From the NCBI GenBank assembly GCA_017304475.1, contig JAFKKV010000045.1:1-50662 (forward strand): DNA of 50,662 bases, given 5' to 3'. Position 1 is the stretch's first letter. Every line of letters begins with the position of its first letter. Position numbers and translations under genes: made by a program. The stretch comes from Hyphomicrobiales bacterium. GTDB lineage: Bacteria; Pseudomonadota; Alphaproteobacteria; Rhizobiales; Phreatobacteraceae. Below the pieces are notes generated by a model, which ran no database searches, was not told the origin of the DNA, and saw only the letters and a program-made list of their open reading frames with translations. Below, piece after piece: positions 34,288 through 42,740 of the stretch.

Positions 34288-35820
34288 ATGTCAGTCTCCT
34301 CGTCCCTCACCCGCCGCCGGCTGCTGGCCGGTTCCGCCGGTCTCGGGTTCGGCCTCACGGTCACGCCCGGCGCCCTCTTCGCTCAGACCGGCGTGCTCAA
34401 ATATGCCACGCTCGGCCTCGACACCTCCGATCCGCATCGCCACACCGGCAGCATCGCCGTGCAGCAATGTTATGTCGAAGCGCTGACCTCGATCGCCGCC
34501 AATGGCGGGGTCGAGCCGTTCCTGGCCGAAAGCTTCGAGGTCTCGCCCGACGGGCTCACCTATCGTTTCAAGCTCCGCTCCGGCGTCAAATTCCACAATG
34601 GCGATCCGCTGACCGCAGCCGATGTCGTCGCCAATATCGAGCGGGTCAAGACCAAGGTGCGCGGCGGCTGGCTGGTCTCGGCCATGAAGCTGGTCGACAA
34701 GGTCGAGGCCGACGGGCCGGACAGCGTCACCCTGCGTTTGACCGAACCCTACGCGCCCCTGCTCAATCTCCTGTCGGAACTCTGGATCCTCTCGCCGAAA
34801 TCGGAAGGCTGGGACGAGACCATCAAGACGCCTGTCGGCACCGGCCCCTTCACCTTCGGCGCCTGGCAACCCAAGGTGAAATTCACCGCACCCGCCTTTC
34901 CCGGCTATTGGCGCGCCGGCCAGCCGGTCGTCAAAGCCGTCGAATTCGACCTGCGCGACAGCGCCGACAAGAGCCTGGCGTTGCGCGCCGGCGATCTGCA
35001 CATCGCCTCGGTCGAGCGTGACGCCGCCGAGGTGCTGAAGAAGTCCGGGGTCGCCGAGATCCGCACGCTGAAGGACACCGCCTGGTTCTTTCTCGGCTTC
35101 AATAACCGCCGGCCGCGTGCCCCCTTCGACGATCCCAGGGTGCGCCGCGCGCTCGCCCATGTCGTCGACAAGGCCGCGCTGATGAATTTCATCGGCGGCG
35201 CCGAAGGCGTGGTCACCAACCAGCTGGTCGCCCCCGGCAATCTCTATTTCGACCAGGCCCTGCATGACGCCGATCCGTTCCGCCGGCCCGATCACGCCAA
35301 GGCCAAGGCCCTGCTCGCCGAAGCCGGCGTGAAGCCCGAGGACCACACCATCGAATTCGTCTCCTGGCAGGCGACCTACACCCAGATCGTCGTGCAGATG
35401 GTGCGCAAGCTCGGCTTCAAGGTGAACCACCAGGCGCTCGACGACATCGGCGCGCAGAAGCGGCTCGGCCAGTGGGACTGGGACATGAACGTCATGTCGT
35501 CTGGCCCACGCGCCGACATCTTCCTGCGCTACGTGCGGCTGATGAGCGACGGTCCGAACCCGGTGCTGTGGGGCGGCATCCAGGATCCCGCCCTCGACCA
35601 GTTGATCACCGCCGCCGTGAAGCAGCCGGACACGGCCAAACGCAAGGCCGCCTATCTCGAAGCCACCAAGCGGATCGCCGACAAGTCCTATTTCGTCGTG
35701 CTCGGCCATGCGCCCGACCTGATCGCGGTGCGCAAGGGGGTCGGCCAATACGAGCCCGGCTTCACCTGGGCCTGCCATTGGGCCAGCGGCGGGGTTGCCC
35801 ACGCGACCCTTGCCGGCTGA
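34288..35820 (+). CDS. Peptide/nickel-type ABC importer, substrate-binding protein (SBP_bac_5)
   Basis: A 510-aa Dpp/Opp-type periplasmic binding protein. The N-terminus SLTRRRLLAGSAGLGFG is a twin-arginine signal, with cleavage near ALFAQ (about residue 33). YRFKLRSGVKFHNGDPLTAADV near 92-113 is the family signature. DLRDSADKSLALRAGDLHIA and VRRALAHVVDKAALMNF are typical later segments. Family members carry peptides, but also nickel, opines, glutathione and other solutes. Here the gene sits in an operon with two phosphohydrolases, so the cargo is probably an organophosphonate or phosphate ester. The binding-pocket residues do not decide this. It is followed by two permeases and a fused ATPase. 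Confidence 0.92.
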   Translation: MSVSSSLTRRRLLAGSAGLGFGLTVTPGALFAQTGVLKYATLGLDTSDPHRHTGSIAVQQCYVEALTSIAANGGVEPFLAESFEVSPDGLTYRFKLRSGVKFHNGDPLTAADVVANIERVKTKVRGGWLVSAMKLVDKVEADGPDSVTLRLTEPYAPLLNLLSELWILSPKSEGWDETIKTPVGTGPFTFGAWQPKVKFTAPAFPGYWRAGQPVVKAVEFDLRDSADKSLALRAGDLHIASVERDAAEVLKKSGVAEIRTLKDTAWFFLGFNNRRPRAPFDDPRVRRALAHVVDKAALMNFIGGAEGVVTNQLVAPGNLYFDQALHDADPFRRPDHAKAKALLAEAGVKPEDHTIEFVSWQATYTQIVVQMVRKLGFKVNHQALDDIGAQKRLGQWDWDMNVMSSGPRADIFLRYVRLMSDGPNPVLWGGIQDPALDQLITAAVKQPDTAKRKAAYLEATKRIADKSYFVVLGHAPDLIAVRKGVGQYEPGFTWACHWASGGVAHATLAG

Positions 35821-35837
35821 CCGGAGCGGATCAGGTC

Positions 35838-36737
35838 ATGACGATGGCGATCACCCCGGAGCGGCAGGCAAGGCGACGGCCCGGAACCGGGCTGGTCCTC
35901 GCCTGCCTGATCATCGCCGCCGTGGTGATCGCAGCGCTCGCCGCGCCGCTGCTGACGACCCAGTCGCCGCTCGACCAGGACCTGCTGGCGATCAACCGCG
36001 GCCCGGATGCCGAGCATCTCCTCGGTACCGACAATCTCGGCCGCGACGTCTATGCGCGGCTGCTGATCGGCGCCCGCACGACCTTGCTCATCGGCAGCCT
36101 CGGCACGCTCTTCGCCTTCGCGCTCGGCGCCGGCCTCGGCCTCCTGGCGATGGCCTTCGGCCGGCTCACCGAAACCTTGCTGTTCTCGTTCATCGACCTG
36201 ATCCGGGCGCTGCCCGGCACGCTCCTGGCGCTGCTGCTGGTGGTGGCGCTCGGCAGCGGGCCATTGCCGGTGATCGCGGCGCTCGGCCTGTCCTTCGCGC
36301 CGCTGGTCGCCTATGTCGCGCGCGCCGCCTATCGCCGCGAGGCGGCCCGCGATTATGTCCGGGCGGCGCGCAGCTTCGGCGGCGGCCGGCTGCATCTCCT
36401 GACCCATCACATCCTGCCCAATCTCGCGGGCACGCTGGTCACCCAGGTCGCGATCATCCTGCCGCGCTCCATCGTCACCGAATCGGTGCTCAGCTTCCTC
36501 GGCCTCGGCTCGTCGCCGGATGCGCCCACCTGGGGCCGCATGATCGCCGATGCCAGCCGTTTCATCGAACAGGCGCCGCACGCCATCCTCGCCCCCATGG
36601 CGGCCCTGCTGCTCATCACGCTCAGCCTGTCGGTGGCGGGCGATGCCGTGCGGCGGCGCCTCGATCCGACCCGCGGCGAAACCCGGCGCGCGCCGGCTGG
36701 CCGCCCGGCGGGCGCCGCGGAGGCCAACCCGTCATGA
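35838..36737 (+). CDS. ABC importer permease, DppC type
   Basis: A 299-aa inner-membrane permease with an N-terminal membrane helix (about 17-36) and a short periplasmic segment containing HLLGTDNLGRDVYARLLIGAR, the mark of OppC/DppC proteins. At least five more helices follow. The cytoplasmic coupling loop DYVRAARSFGGGRLHLLTHHILPN near 175-198 is the EAA motif that contacts the ATPase. I chose ATG 35838 because it is 17 bp after the binding-protein stop. The stop overlaps the next permease by ATGA. The C-type permease precedes the B-type, the reverse of the usual Opp/Dpp order. The tail after the last helix is proline- and arginine-rich and looks disordered. Confidence 0.92.
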   Translation: MTMAITPERQARRRPGTGLVLACLIIAAVVIAALAAPLLTTQSPLDQDLLAINRGPDAEHLLGTDNLGRDVYARLLIGARTTLLIGSLGTLFAFALGAGLGLLAMAFGRLTETLLFSFIDLIRALPGTLLALLLVVALGSGPLPVIAALGLSFAPLVAYVARAAYRREAARDYVRAARSFGGGRLHLLTHHILPNLAGTLVTQVAIILPRSIVTESVLSFLGLGSSPDAPTWGRMIADASRFIEQAPHAILAPMAALLLITLSLSVAGDAVRRRLDPTRGETRRAPAGRPAGAAEANPS

Positions 36738-37642
36738 ACCGTATCCTGCCTGTCGCCTTCACCATCCTGCGCGGCCTGGCGCAAGCCTGCGCCATCGTCG
36801 CGCTGACCTTTTTCCTGTGCCGCGTGATGCCCGGCGACGTGGTCGACGTGCTCGGCCTCGAGGGCGGACTGACCGAGGCGCAGCAGGTCGAGATGCGTCA
36901 CGCGCTCGGCCTCGACCGGTCGCTGCCGCGCCAGTTCGTCGACTGGTCGGCCAAGGCGCTGTCGGGCGATTTTGGCATGTCGCTGCGCTTCGAGCGGCCG
37001 GTCGCCGACATGCTCGCCCATGCGCTGCCGGTCACCGCCCGGCTCGCCTTGGGTAGTTTCCTCGTCGGCATCGCGCTGGCGCTCGCCATTGCCGTCGCCG
37101 CGACCACGCTCCGCTCCAGGCTCGCCGAAGGCGCCGTCGACGCGCTCAATCTCTGGTCGATCGCGGTGCCCACCTTCTGTGCCGGCGTCGCCGGCATCAT
37201 GGTGTTCTCGCTCTGGCTCGGCTGGCTTCCGGTCATCGGCAGCCTCGTCCTGCCGGTCATCATCATCGGCCTCGACAATGCCGGCCAGATCGTCAAGCCG
37301 CTGCGCGAAGAGCTGAAGGAAGCCGTCGCGCTGCCGCATGTCCGCACCGCCCGCGCCAAGGGGCTGTCGCCCTGGCGCATCGCGACGGCCCATGTGCTGC
37401 CGGCCGCCGCCCCGGTCCTGCTCGCTTTGACCGGACTGGTGCTGGCGGGCCTGGTTTCCGGCACGCTGACCATGGAAGTGCTGTTCGGCCTGCCCGGCGT
37501 CGGCAGCCTGATGCTGAACGCCGTCTATGGCCGCGACTATCCGGTGATCCTCGCGGCCGTGACCACGGTCGCGGTCGCGCTGGTCGCCATCAACACCGCG
37601 GTCGACGTGCTGCACCGCCTGATCGATCCGAGGGTCCAATGA
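36734..37642 (+). CDS. ABC importer permease, DppB type
   Basis: A 302-aa inner-membrane permease. The first helix (about 8-28) is followed by CRVMPGDVVDVLGLEGGL, then LGLDRSLPRQFVDWSAKALSGDFGMSLRF, the usual OppB/DppB periplasmic region. The EAA coupling loop is VRTARAKGLSPWRIATAHVLPAAAP near 202-226. It closes with LMLNAVYGRDYPVILAAV, typical of the B-type C-terminus. It overlaps both neighbours by ATGA, so the permeases and ATPase are translationally coupled. Together with the DppC-type protein it should form the heterodimeric channel. Length is near the low end for the family, but no transmembrane region seems missing. Confidence 0.92.
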   Translation: MNRILPVAFTILRGLAQACAIVALTFFLCRVMPGDVVDVLGLEGGLTEAQQVEMRHALGLDRSLPRQFVDWSAKALSGDFGMSLRFERPVADMLAHALPVTARLALGSFLVGIALALAIAVAATTLRSRLAEGAVDALNLWSIAVPTFCAGVAGIMVFSLWLGWLPVIGSLVLPVIIIGLDNAGQIVKPLREELKEAVALPHVRTARAKGLSPWRIATAHVLPAAAPVLLALTGLVLAGLVSGTLTMEVLFGLPGVGSLMLNAVYGRDYPVILAAVTTVAVALVAINTAVDVLHRLIDPRVQ

Positions 37643-39255
37643 GCAGGCAGGTCCTTGCGGTCCACGACCTCGTCATCCGCTCCGCCGAGCGGGTCATCGT
37701 CGACCGGCTGAGCTTCGCCGTCGAGGCCGGACAGACGCTGGCGCTGATCGGCGAGTCCGGCTCGGGCAAATCCTCCACCGCCGCGGCGGTCATGGGCCTC
37801 CTGCCGGAGGGCCTCGCCGTCGCGCCGGCGAGCCGCATCGCGCTCGACGGCTCGGTCCTGCCGCTCGACGACGAAAAGGCCATGAGGCCGCTGCGCGGCC
37901 GCGCCATGGCCATGGTCTTCCAGGACCCGATGAGCTGCCTCAATACCACCATGACCGTCGGCGGCCAGATCGACGAAGCGGTTCGCCGGCTTGGGCCGGC
38001 CGGCGCGGCGGCGCGCCGGGCACGTGCCACGGCCCTGATCGAGGCCGTCGAGCTCGCCGACCCCGCCAGGATCCTGCGGCGCTACCCGCACGAGCTCTCC
38101 GGCGGCCAGCAGCAGCGCGTCATGCTGGCCATGGCGCTGGCGGCCGAGCCGAAGCTGCTCATCGCCGACGAACCGACCAGCGCGCTCGATGCCAGCGTCC
38201 AGGCCGAGATCCTGGCGCTGCTGCAGCGGCTCCAGGCGAAATTCGGCATGGCCATGCTGTTCATCACCCATGATCTCGCCGCAGCCGCCAGGCTCGCCCA
38301 TGACGTCGTGGTGCTGCAGGCCGGCCGCGCCGTCGAACAGGGACCGGCGAGCCGGGTGCTCGCCTGTCCGCAGCACCCCTATACGCAAAGCCTCGTCTCG
38401 GTCCGCCAGATGCTCGCGCGCCCGCCCGCCCCCGCCGCCGCGGATCGGTCGATCGTCATGGCCATCGCCGATCTCCGCTACGACTACCCGGCGCGCCGGC
38501 TGTTCGGCAGCCGCTTCCGCGCGCTCGACGGCGTATCCCTGACGCTCCGCGCCGGGCAGACGCTGGGCATCCTGGGCGAGTCCGGGTCCGGCAAGAGCAC
38601 CCTTGCCGGCATCGTCGCAGGCCTGATCCAGGGCGCCTCTGGCGACGTCACCCTGTTCGGCACGTCGCTCGCCGCCCACCGGTTCCACATGCCCCGGCCG
38701 CTCCGGCCCCGCTGCCAGATCGTCTTCCAGAACCCCTATGGCGCGCTCAACCCGCGCCGGACGGTGGAAGCGGCCATGCGCGAACCGCTTCGGCTCTTGA
38801 ACATCGGCTCCCCGGCCGAACATGCCGAGAGCATTGCCGCCATGCTCGAAGCCGTCGGGCTCGGCGCCGAACATCTCGCCGCCTACCCGCACCAGCTCTC
38901 GGGCGGCCAGAGGCAGCGCGTCTGCATCGCCCGGGCGCTGCTGAGCAAGCCGGACCTGCTGATCTGCGACGAGATCGTCTCGGCGCTCGACGCGACCATT
39001 CAGGCCCAGGTACTGGCCACGCTGAAACGCCTGCAGCGCCAGCTCGGCTTCGCCATGCTGTTCATCGGCCACGACATCGACATCGTCAGGTGGATCTCCG
39101 ACGACATCGCCGTGATGCATCGCGGCCGGGTGGTCGACCACGGGCCCGCGGCCCGCGTCGTCGGCAATCCCCAGGGCGCCTATGCCCGGCAATTGATGGC
39201 CAGTGTCGCCGGCGCCCCGATCACCGCTTCGCATGCCGCGCCCGCCGCCGCCTGA
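37639..39255 (+). CDS. Fused peptide-type ABC importer ATPase (DppD-DppF in one chain)
   Basis: A 538-aa protein with two complete ABC domains. The first has Walker A GESGSGKSS near residue 38, signature LSGGQQQRV near 154 and Walker B LLIADEP. The second has Walker A GESGSGKST near 313, signature LSGGQRQRV near 418 and Walker B LLICDE. The second domain has DEIVSALD where DEPTSALD is usual, a mild change. In Opp/Dpp systems these are usually two genes; fusion occurs in several rhizobial systems. The RCQIVFQNPYGALNPR segment is typical of the F-type half. It ends the importer genes, 27 bp before the convergent metallophosphoesterase. Confidence 0.92.
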   Translation: MSRQVLAVHDLVIRSAERVIVDRLSFAVEAGQTLALIGESGSGKSSTAAAVMGLLPEGLAVAPASRIALDGSVLPLDDEKAMRPLRGRAMAMVFQDPMSCLNTTMTVGGQIDEAVRRLGPAGAAARRARATALIEAVELADPARILRRYPHELSGGQQQRVMLAMALAAEPKLLIADEPTSALDASVQAEILALLQRLQAKFGMAMLFITHDLAAAARLAHDVVVLQAGRAVEQGPASRVLACPQHPYTQSLVSVRQMLARPPAPAAADRSIVMAIADLRYDYPARRLFGSRFRALDGVSLTLRAGQTLGILGESGSGKSTLAGIVAGLIQGASGDVTLFGTSLAAHRFHMPRPLRPRCQIVFQNPYGALNPRRTVEAAMREPLRLLNIGSPAEHAESIAAMLEAVGLGAEHLAAYPHQLSGGQRQRVCIARALLSKPDLLICDEIVSALDATIQAQVLATLKRLQRQLGFAMLFIGHDIDIVRWISDDIAVMHRGRVVDHGPAARVVGNPQGAYARQLMASVAGAPITASHAAPAAA

Positions 39256-39282
39256 ACGGCGGCGGATCGCGGCCGAACCGCC

Positions 39283-40119
39283 TCAATGGTCGCGGCTGCG
39301 GCCGGGATAATCGGCGTCGAGCAGGAACGGATAGGGCCCGGCGGCCTTCTCGACATAGGCGGTATGGCTTACCAGCCCGGCAGCCTCGCTCCAGTAATGC
39401 AGGTGGAAGGCCGCCGGTTCGAAATTGAAGGCCGGCCGGGCACCATCGCGCATGTCGAGAACCACCTGATGGGCGACGCTCGGCGCGATCATCGCCAGCG
39501 TGCCCGCGAACAGCGTCTGGATCGGCCGATGATGGTGACCGCAGAGAATGCGGATGACCTGGCTGTTGTCCCGGATGATCGCACCGAACTCCTCGGCGCC
39601 CTCGACCAGCATGATATTGTCCATGAGCTGCAGCCCGCAGGCGAAGGGCGGGTGGTGCATGACCACGACGGTCGGCTTCGCCTTGTCCTCGGCCAGCCGC
39701 TCGGCGAGCCATTCCAGCCGCCGCGGGCAGAGGCGGCCGGCGCCCGATCCCGGAATGACCGTATCCAGGCCGATCATCCTGACGGGGCCGAGATCGGCCG
39801 TCCATTGCGCATATTTGTCGTGTTGCGCGAGGCCCGGATAATCGGCGAGCACGGTCTTCAGGTTCTCGCGCCGGTCATGGTTGCCGGGGATCAGCCAGAC
39901 CGGCATGGGCAACCGGGACAGCAGGTGCCGGAGGTTTTCATATTCGGCGACCAGGCCGTTGTCGGTCAGGTCGCCGGAGATCACCACCACGTCGGGGCGC
40001 GGATCGAGCGCCAGCACGGCCTCGATCGCCCTCTCGGTGAGCAGGTTGGTCTCGGCCGTGCGATAGGCCGGCAGGCCGACGGGGCGGACGTGAAGATCGG
40101 TCAGATGGGCGATCAGCAT
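39283..40119 (-). CDS. Metallophosphoesterase, GpdQ/CpdA-like class III phosphodiesterase
   Basis: A 278-aa calcineurin-like phosphoesterase. The metal motifs are in the expected order: TDLHV (Asp-x-His, residues 7-11), SGDLTDNG (about 54-61), PGNHDRR (about 83-89), MHHPPF (about 159-164) and CGHHHRP (about 196-202). GpdQ-type enzymes hydrolyse glycerophosphodiesters and other phosphodiesters, and relatives act on cyclic nucleotides or phosphonate monoesters. I chose ATG 40119 because the first metal motif lies seven residues in; a longer upstream frame runs through an intergenic repeat. It is convergent with the phosphonate importer operon. A diesterase would fit such a locus by releasing monoesters for the other hydrolases, but it may be independent. 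Confidence 0.88.
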   Translation of the reverse strand: MLIAHLTDLHVRPVGLPAYRTAETNLLTERAIEAVLALDPRPDVVVISGDLTDNGLVAEYENLRHLLSRLPMPVWLIPGNHDRRENLKTVLADYPGLAQHDKYAQWTADLGPVRMIGLDTVIPGSGAGRLCPRRLEWLAERLAEDKAKPTVVVMHHPPFACGLQLMDNIMLVEGAEEFGAIIRDNSQVIRILCGHHHRPIQTLFAGTLAMIAPSVAHQVVLDMRDGARPAFNFEPAAFHLHYWSEAAGLVSHTAYVEKAAGPYPFLLDADYPGRSRDH

Positions 40120-40176
40120 GATGAGCTCTCGATGACGATGCCGCCGGCCTAGTCCCGGGCCATGACAGAACGACGA

Positions 40177-40300
40177 CGTGGCGAGTGGCGAGTGTGCCGC
40201 AACCGCGTCGCGCGTAAACCCTCTCCCACGAAGCCGTGGGCGAGGGTTGATGCGCCGCCGCCGCCCCCATTCGCCACTCGCCATTCGCTATTCGCCAACG
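40177..40300. repeat. Palindromic intergenic repeat, family A-related (copy 3)
   Basis: GTGGCGAGTGGCGAGTG (40177-40193) is mirrored by CATTCGCCACTCGCCATTCG (40268-40287). Inside lies CGCGTAAACCCTCTCCCACG (40211-40230), folding onto CGTGGGCGAGGGTT. GCGTAAACCCTC and the GGCGAATAGCGAATAG sequence (here in reverse) also occur at 50356-50410. It fills most of the spacer between the metallophosphoesterase and the tandem NTF2-like gene. Confidence 0.65.
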
Positions 40301-40305
40301 CGGAC

Positions 40306-40328
40306 TTGACCTCCCCGGTAATGGGAGG
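40306..40328 (+). promoter_or_regulatory. MerR-type promoter/operator upstream of the tandem NTF2-like gene
   Basis: TTGACC (40306-40311) runs directly into the inverted repeat CCTCCC-CGGTAAT-GGGAGG (40310-40328). The 6-7-6 geometry and the overlap with the -35 box match CueR/HmrR/SoxR-type MerR-family sites. No convincing -10 box is visible at the expected 19-20 bp distance (GTGCGC or TGCGCC). No merR gene lies in the window. Confidence 0.5.
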
Positions 40329-40378
40329 CCGTGCGCCGGCGCCTCATAGTTCGTGCCTTCCGGTTTCAGGAGACGAGC

Positions 40379-41164
40379 ATGAGAACCAGCGCCGAATTCG
40401 CCGATCGCTATATCGCCATGTGGAACGAGGCCGATGCCGACGCGCGGCGACGGCTGGTCGCCGAGATCTGGCTGCCGGATGCCCATTTCATCGGACCGGT
40501 CGCCGAAGGCCGTGGACATGACCGGATCGATGCGGCGCTCGCCGCGGTCCAGCGCCGCTTTGCCGGCCATGCCTTGCGCTCCGCCGGTCCGGCCGATCTC
40601 GTCGGCACCTATCTCCGCCTGCCCTGGGTCCTGACGCAGGCCGATGGCACAGCGGTGGCGCGAGGCACCGATATCGGCGCCCTGTCGCCGGACGGCAGGC
40701 TGGAGGCCGCCGTCAGCTTCTTCGACCTTTTGCCGCACAGCCCGGACGCCGCCAAGCCCGCCTGGTCGGCCGCAAGCTGGGCAGCGTTCTGGGCCAATCC
40801 GGATCCGGACGTGGCGCGCCGCCGCGTCCCGACCGTCGTCCGGCCCGACGTGACCGCCCATTGGCCGCACCGCGGCGCGCCGGTGCGCGGCGTCAACGAC
40901 TATCGCGACTATATCCTGCACCTGCTGGCGCTGGTGCCGGATCTCCGGCTGACCATGGAGGAGCACGCCACTGACGGCGACAGCACCTTCATTCGCTGGA
41001 GCGGCCAGGGAACCGGTGCCGAGGGCCCCTTCCAATGCACCGGCGTCGACCGTATCCGGCTCTCCGAAGGCCGGGTGGTCGAGAACCGCATCTATTCCGA
41101 CCATCCGATCTTCCGGACGCTGGCGGCGACGGTCGACGGTGCCTGGGCAAACCGCGCGGCCTGA
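40379..41164 (+). CDS. Tandem NTF2-like (SnoaL-type) protein
   Basis: A 261-aa protein with two NTF2-like units. Unit 1 is about 1-125 (FADRYIAMWNEADADARRRLVAEIWLPDAHFIGP). Unit 2 is about 130-258 (AFWANPDPDVARRRVPTVVRPDVTAHWP, ending IRLSEGRVVENRIYSD, a SnoaL-like signature). Most SnoaL-like proteins are single units of about 130 aa, so this is a two-unit version. ATG 40379 follows TTTCAGGAGACGAGC. It has no obvious link to the phosphonate genes and lacks the TGACTG operator of the downstream genes. It may answer instead to the MerR-type site 50 bp upstream. The reaction, if any, is unknown; ligand binding or polyketide-cyclase-like isomerisation are family options. Confidence 0.82.
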   Translation: MRTSAEFADRYIAMWNEADADARRRLVAEIWLPDAHFIGPVAEGRGHDRIDAALAAVQRRFAGHALRSAGPADLVGTYLRLPWVLTQADGTAVARGTDIGALSPDGRLEAAVSFFDLLPHSPDAAKPAWSAASWAAFWANPDPDVARRRVPTVVRPDVTAHWPHRGAPVRGVNDYRDYILHLLALVPDLRLTMEEHATDGDSTFIRWSGQGTGAEGPFQCTGVDRIRLSEGRVVENRIYSDHPIFRTLAATVDGAWANRAA

Positions 41165-41216
41165 CGCGCTCCGGCGGGCCCGGACGCCCGCGAGCGCACC
41201 GGGCCCACCACGTATA

Positions 41217-41246
41217 TTGACATTGACTGACCACCAGTCATTATCA
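41217..41246 (+). promoter_or_regulatory. Promoter with TGACTG operator (MFS gene)
   Basis: The perfect inverted repeat TGACTG-ACCAC-CAGTCA is at 41224-41240. A consensus -35 box TTGACA (41217-41222) overlaps its left edge, and a weak -10 (TTATCA at 41241-41246) follows. It lies 54 bp before the MFS start. A repressor here would block RNA polymerase. The TetR protein at 48248 is the candidate. Confidence 0.6.
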
Positions 41247-41294
41247 TCAACGGAAACCAGCCAGCATCGGCGGACCCAGAACACGGAGAGGGAA

Positions 41295-42593
41295 ATGAGC
41301 GTCGCGATCCATTCGGCAGCCGCCGTCGAGCAGCCGTCACGAACCCGCGCGATCGTCGCAGGGTCGGTCGGCAATGTCCTGGAATGGTATGACTTCGCGG
41401 TCTACGCCTTCCTGGTCCCGGTCATTTCCTCCCTGTTCTTTCCGGCCAAGACCGAGGTTCTCTCGATCCTGTTCGCCTTTGCCGCCTTCGGTGCCGGTTT
41501 CGTCACGCGCCCGCTCGGCGCTGTCCTCTTCGGCATCTATGGCGATCGCGCGGGACGCCGGGCGAGCCTTGCCGCCATCTCGATCCTCATGGGTCTGTCG
41601 ACCCTGGCGATCGGGCTGCTGCCGACCTACGAGACGCTCGGCGTCTGGGCGACCGTCGGCCTCGTCTGCGCCCGGCTGCTGCAAGGCCTTTCCGCCGGCG
41701 GAGAATATGGGGGCGCCATCCCCTTCCTGGTCGAGTTCGCCTCGAAGGGAAAGCGGGGCGTCATCGGCAGCTGGCAGCAGATCGGCAATGGCCTGGGCCT
41801 GCTGCTCGGCGCGCTCTTCGCTTATGCCCTCACCGCCAGCATGTCGGCTGAGGCCTTGAAGGACTGGGGATGGCGCATTCCCTTCATTCTCGGCGCCCTG
41901 CCCGCGGTCGTCGGCATCTATTTGCGCCTGCGCCTGCCCGACACGCCGGTCTTCGAGAAGCTCGAATTGCAGGCGGCCAAGGCGGTGACCCCGCTGCGGG
42001 CGGTCGCCACCACCTATCGCCGCAACACGCTTCTGGTCTTCGCCATCGTCCTGCAGCTCGCCGTCGGCTTCTACATCGTGCTGACTTTCATGCCGACCTA
42101 TCTCGGCCTGGTCAGCCGGCTGAGCCGCGCCGATGCCCTGCTCATCACGAGCGCGGGCCTGGTCTCCTACATGGTCTTCTGCTTCCTCGCCGGCGCCTTG
42201 TCCGATCGCTGGGGCCGGCGGCCGCTGCTGCTGATCTCGAGCATCGGCTACGTCCTTCTGACCTATCCGCTGTTCCTGATGGTCGGCTCGGGCCAGTTCA
42301 CCCTGGCGCTCCTGGCCGAAATCGTCATGGCTGCCCTTCTCGGCTTCGCCGGCGGGCCGATCTCGGCCGCCTGCGCCGAGGCCGCCCCGGCCAAGGTCCG
42401 CTCGACCGTGGTGGCGATCGGCGTGGCCTTTTCGATCACCATCTTCGGCGGCTTTGCGCCGTTCCTGGGCACCTATCTGATCGCGACGTTCAACACGCCG
42501 CTCGCGCCGGCCTTCTACGCCATGGCCACCGCCGCGATCACCGCGATCGTCGTGTTCAGGATGCGCGAGACGGCCTTCGACGACATGGCCTGA
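41295..42593 (+). CDS. MFS transporter, metabolite:H+ symporter (MHS) family
   Basis: A 432-aa inner-membrane protein with about 12 hydrophobic helices. GNVLEWYDFAVYAFLVPVIS near residue 25 is typical of the MHS group (ProP, ShiA, KgtP relatives). RPLGAVLFGIYGDRAGRR near 72-89 contains the loop 2-3 signature, repeated as LSDRWGRRPLLL near 300-311. MHS proteins import organic acids, betaines or other small solutes with protons. ATG 41295 has GAGAGGGAA upstream. The promoter carries the same operator as the hydrolase/ligase/amidase operon, the creatininase-family gene and the M20 gene, so it is the likely entry port for that pathway's substrate. Confidence 0.9.
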   Translation: MSVAIHSAAAVEQPSRTRAIVAGSVGNVLEWYDFAVYAFLVPVISSLFFPAKTEVLSILFAFAAFGAGFVTRPLGAVLFGIYGDRAGRRASLAAISILMGLSTLAIGLLPTYETLGVWATVGLVCARLLQGLSAGGEYGGAIPFLVEFASKGKRGVIGSWQQIGNGLGLLLGALFAYALTASMSAEALKDWGWRIPFILGALPAVVGIYLRLRLPDTPVFEKLELQAAKAVTPLRAVATTYRRNTLLVFAIVLQLAVGFYIVLTFMPTYLGLVSRLSRADALLITSAGLVSYMVFCFLAGALSDRWGRRPLLLISSIGYVLLTYPLFLMVGSGQFTLALLAEIVMAALLGFAGGPISAACAEAAPAKVRSTVVAIGVAFSITIFGGFAPFLGTYLIATFNTPLAPAFYAMATAAITAIVVFRMRETAFDDMA

Positions 42594-42659
42594 ACTACCG
42601 GCCGCGTCGCGGTCGGGGGCGGCCACGGGCCGCAATCATGGACAGTTCACGTCCAAATT

Positions 42660-42677
42660 TTGACTGACGATCAGTCA
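42660..42677 (+). promoter_or_regulatory. TGACTG operator (hydrolase/ligase/amidase operon)
   Basis: The perfect inverted repeat TGACTG-ACGAT-CAGTCA is at 42661-42677. With the preceding T it forms a TTGACT -35-like box. It is 63 bp upstream of the alpha/beta-hydrolase-fold gene. The geometry equals that of the sites at 41224, 46824 and 49062. Confidence 0.6.
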
Positions 42678-42740
42678 TCAGACGAATACCACGGCGGCCG
42701 GCGATGCCGCCGCGGTCGGACGCAACAAGGAAGTTTGGTC

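Noticed and set aside
34288..39255. Calling the importer a phosphonate-specific PhnCDE system
   Set aside because: The binding protein, permeases and ATPases are all of the Dpp/Opp peptide type. Only the neighbouring hydrolases suggest a phosphorus-containing cargo.
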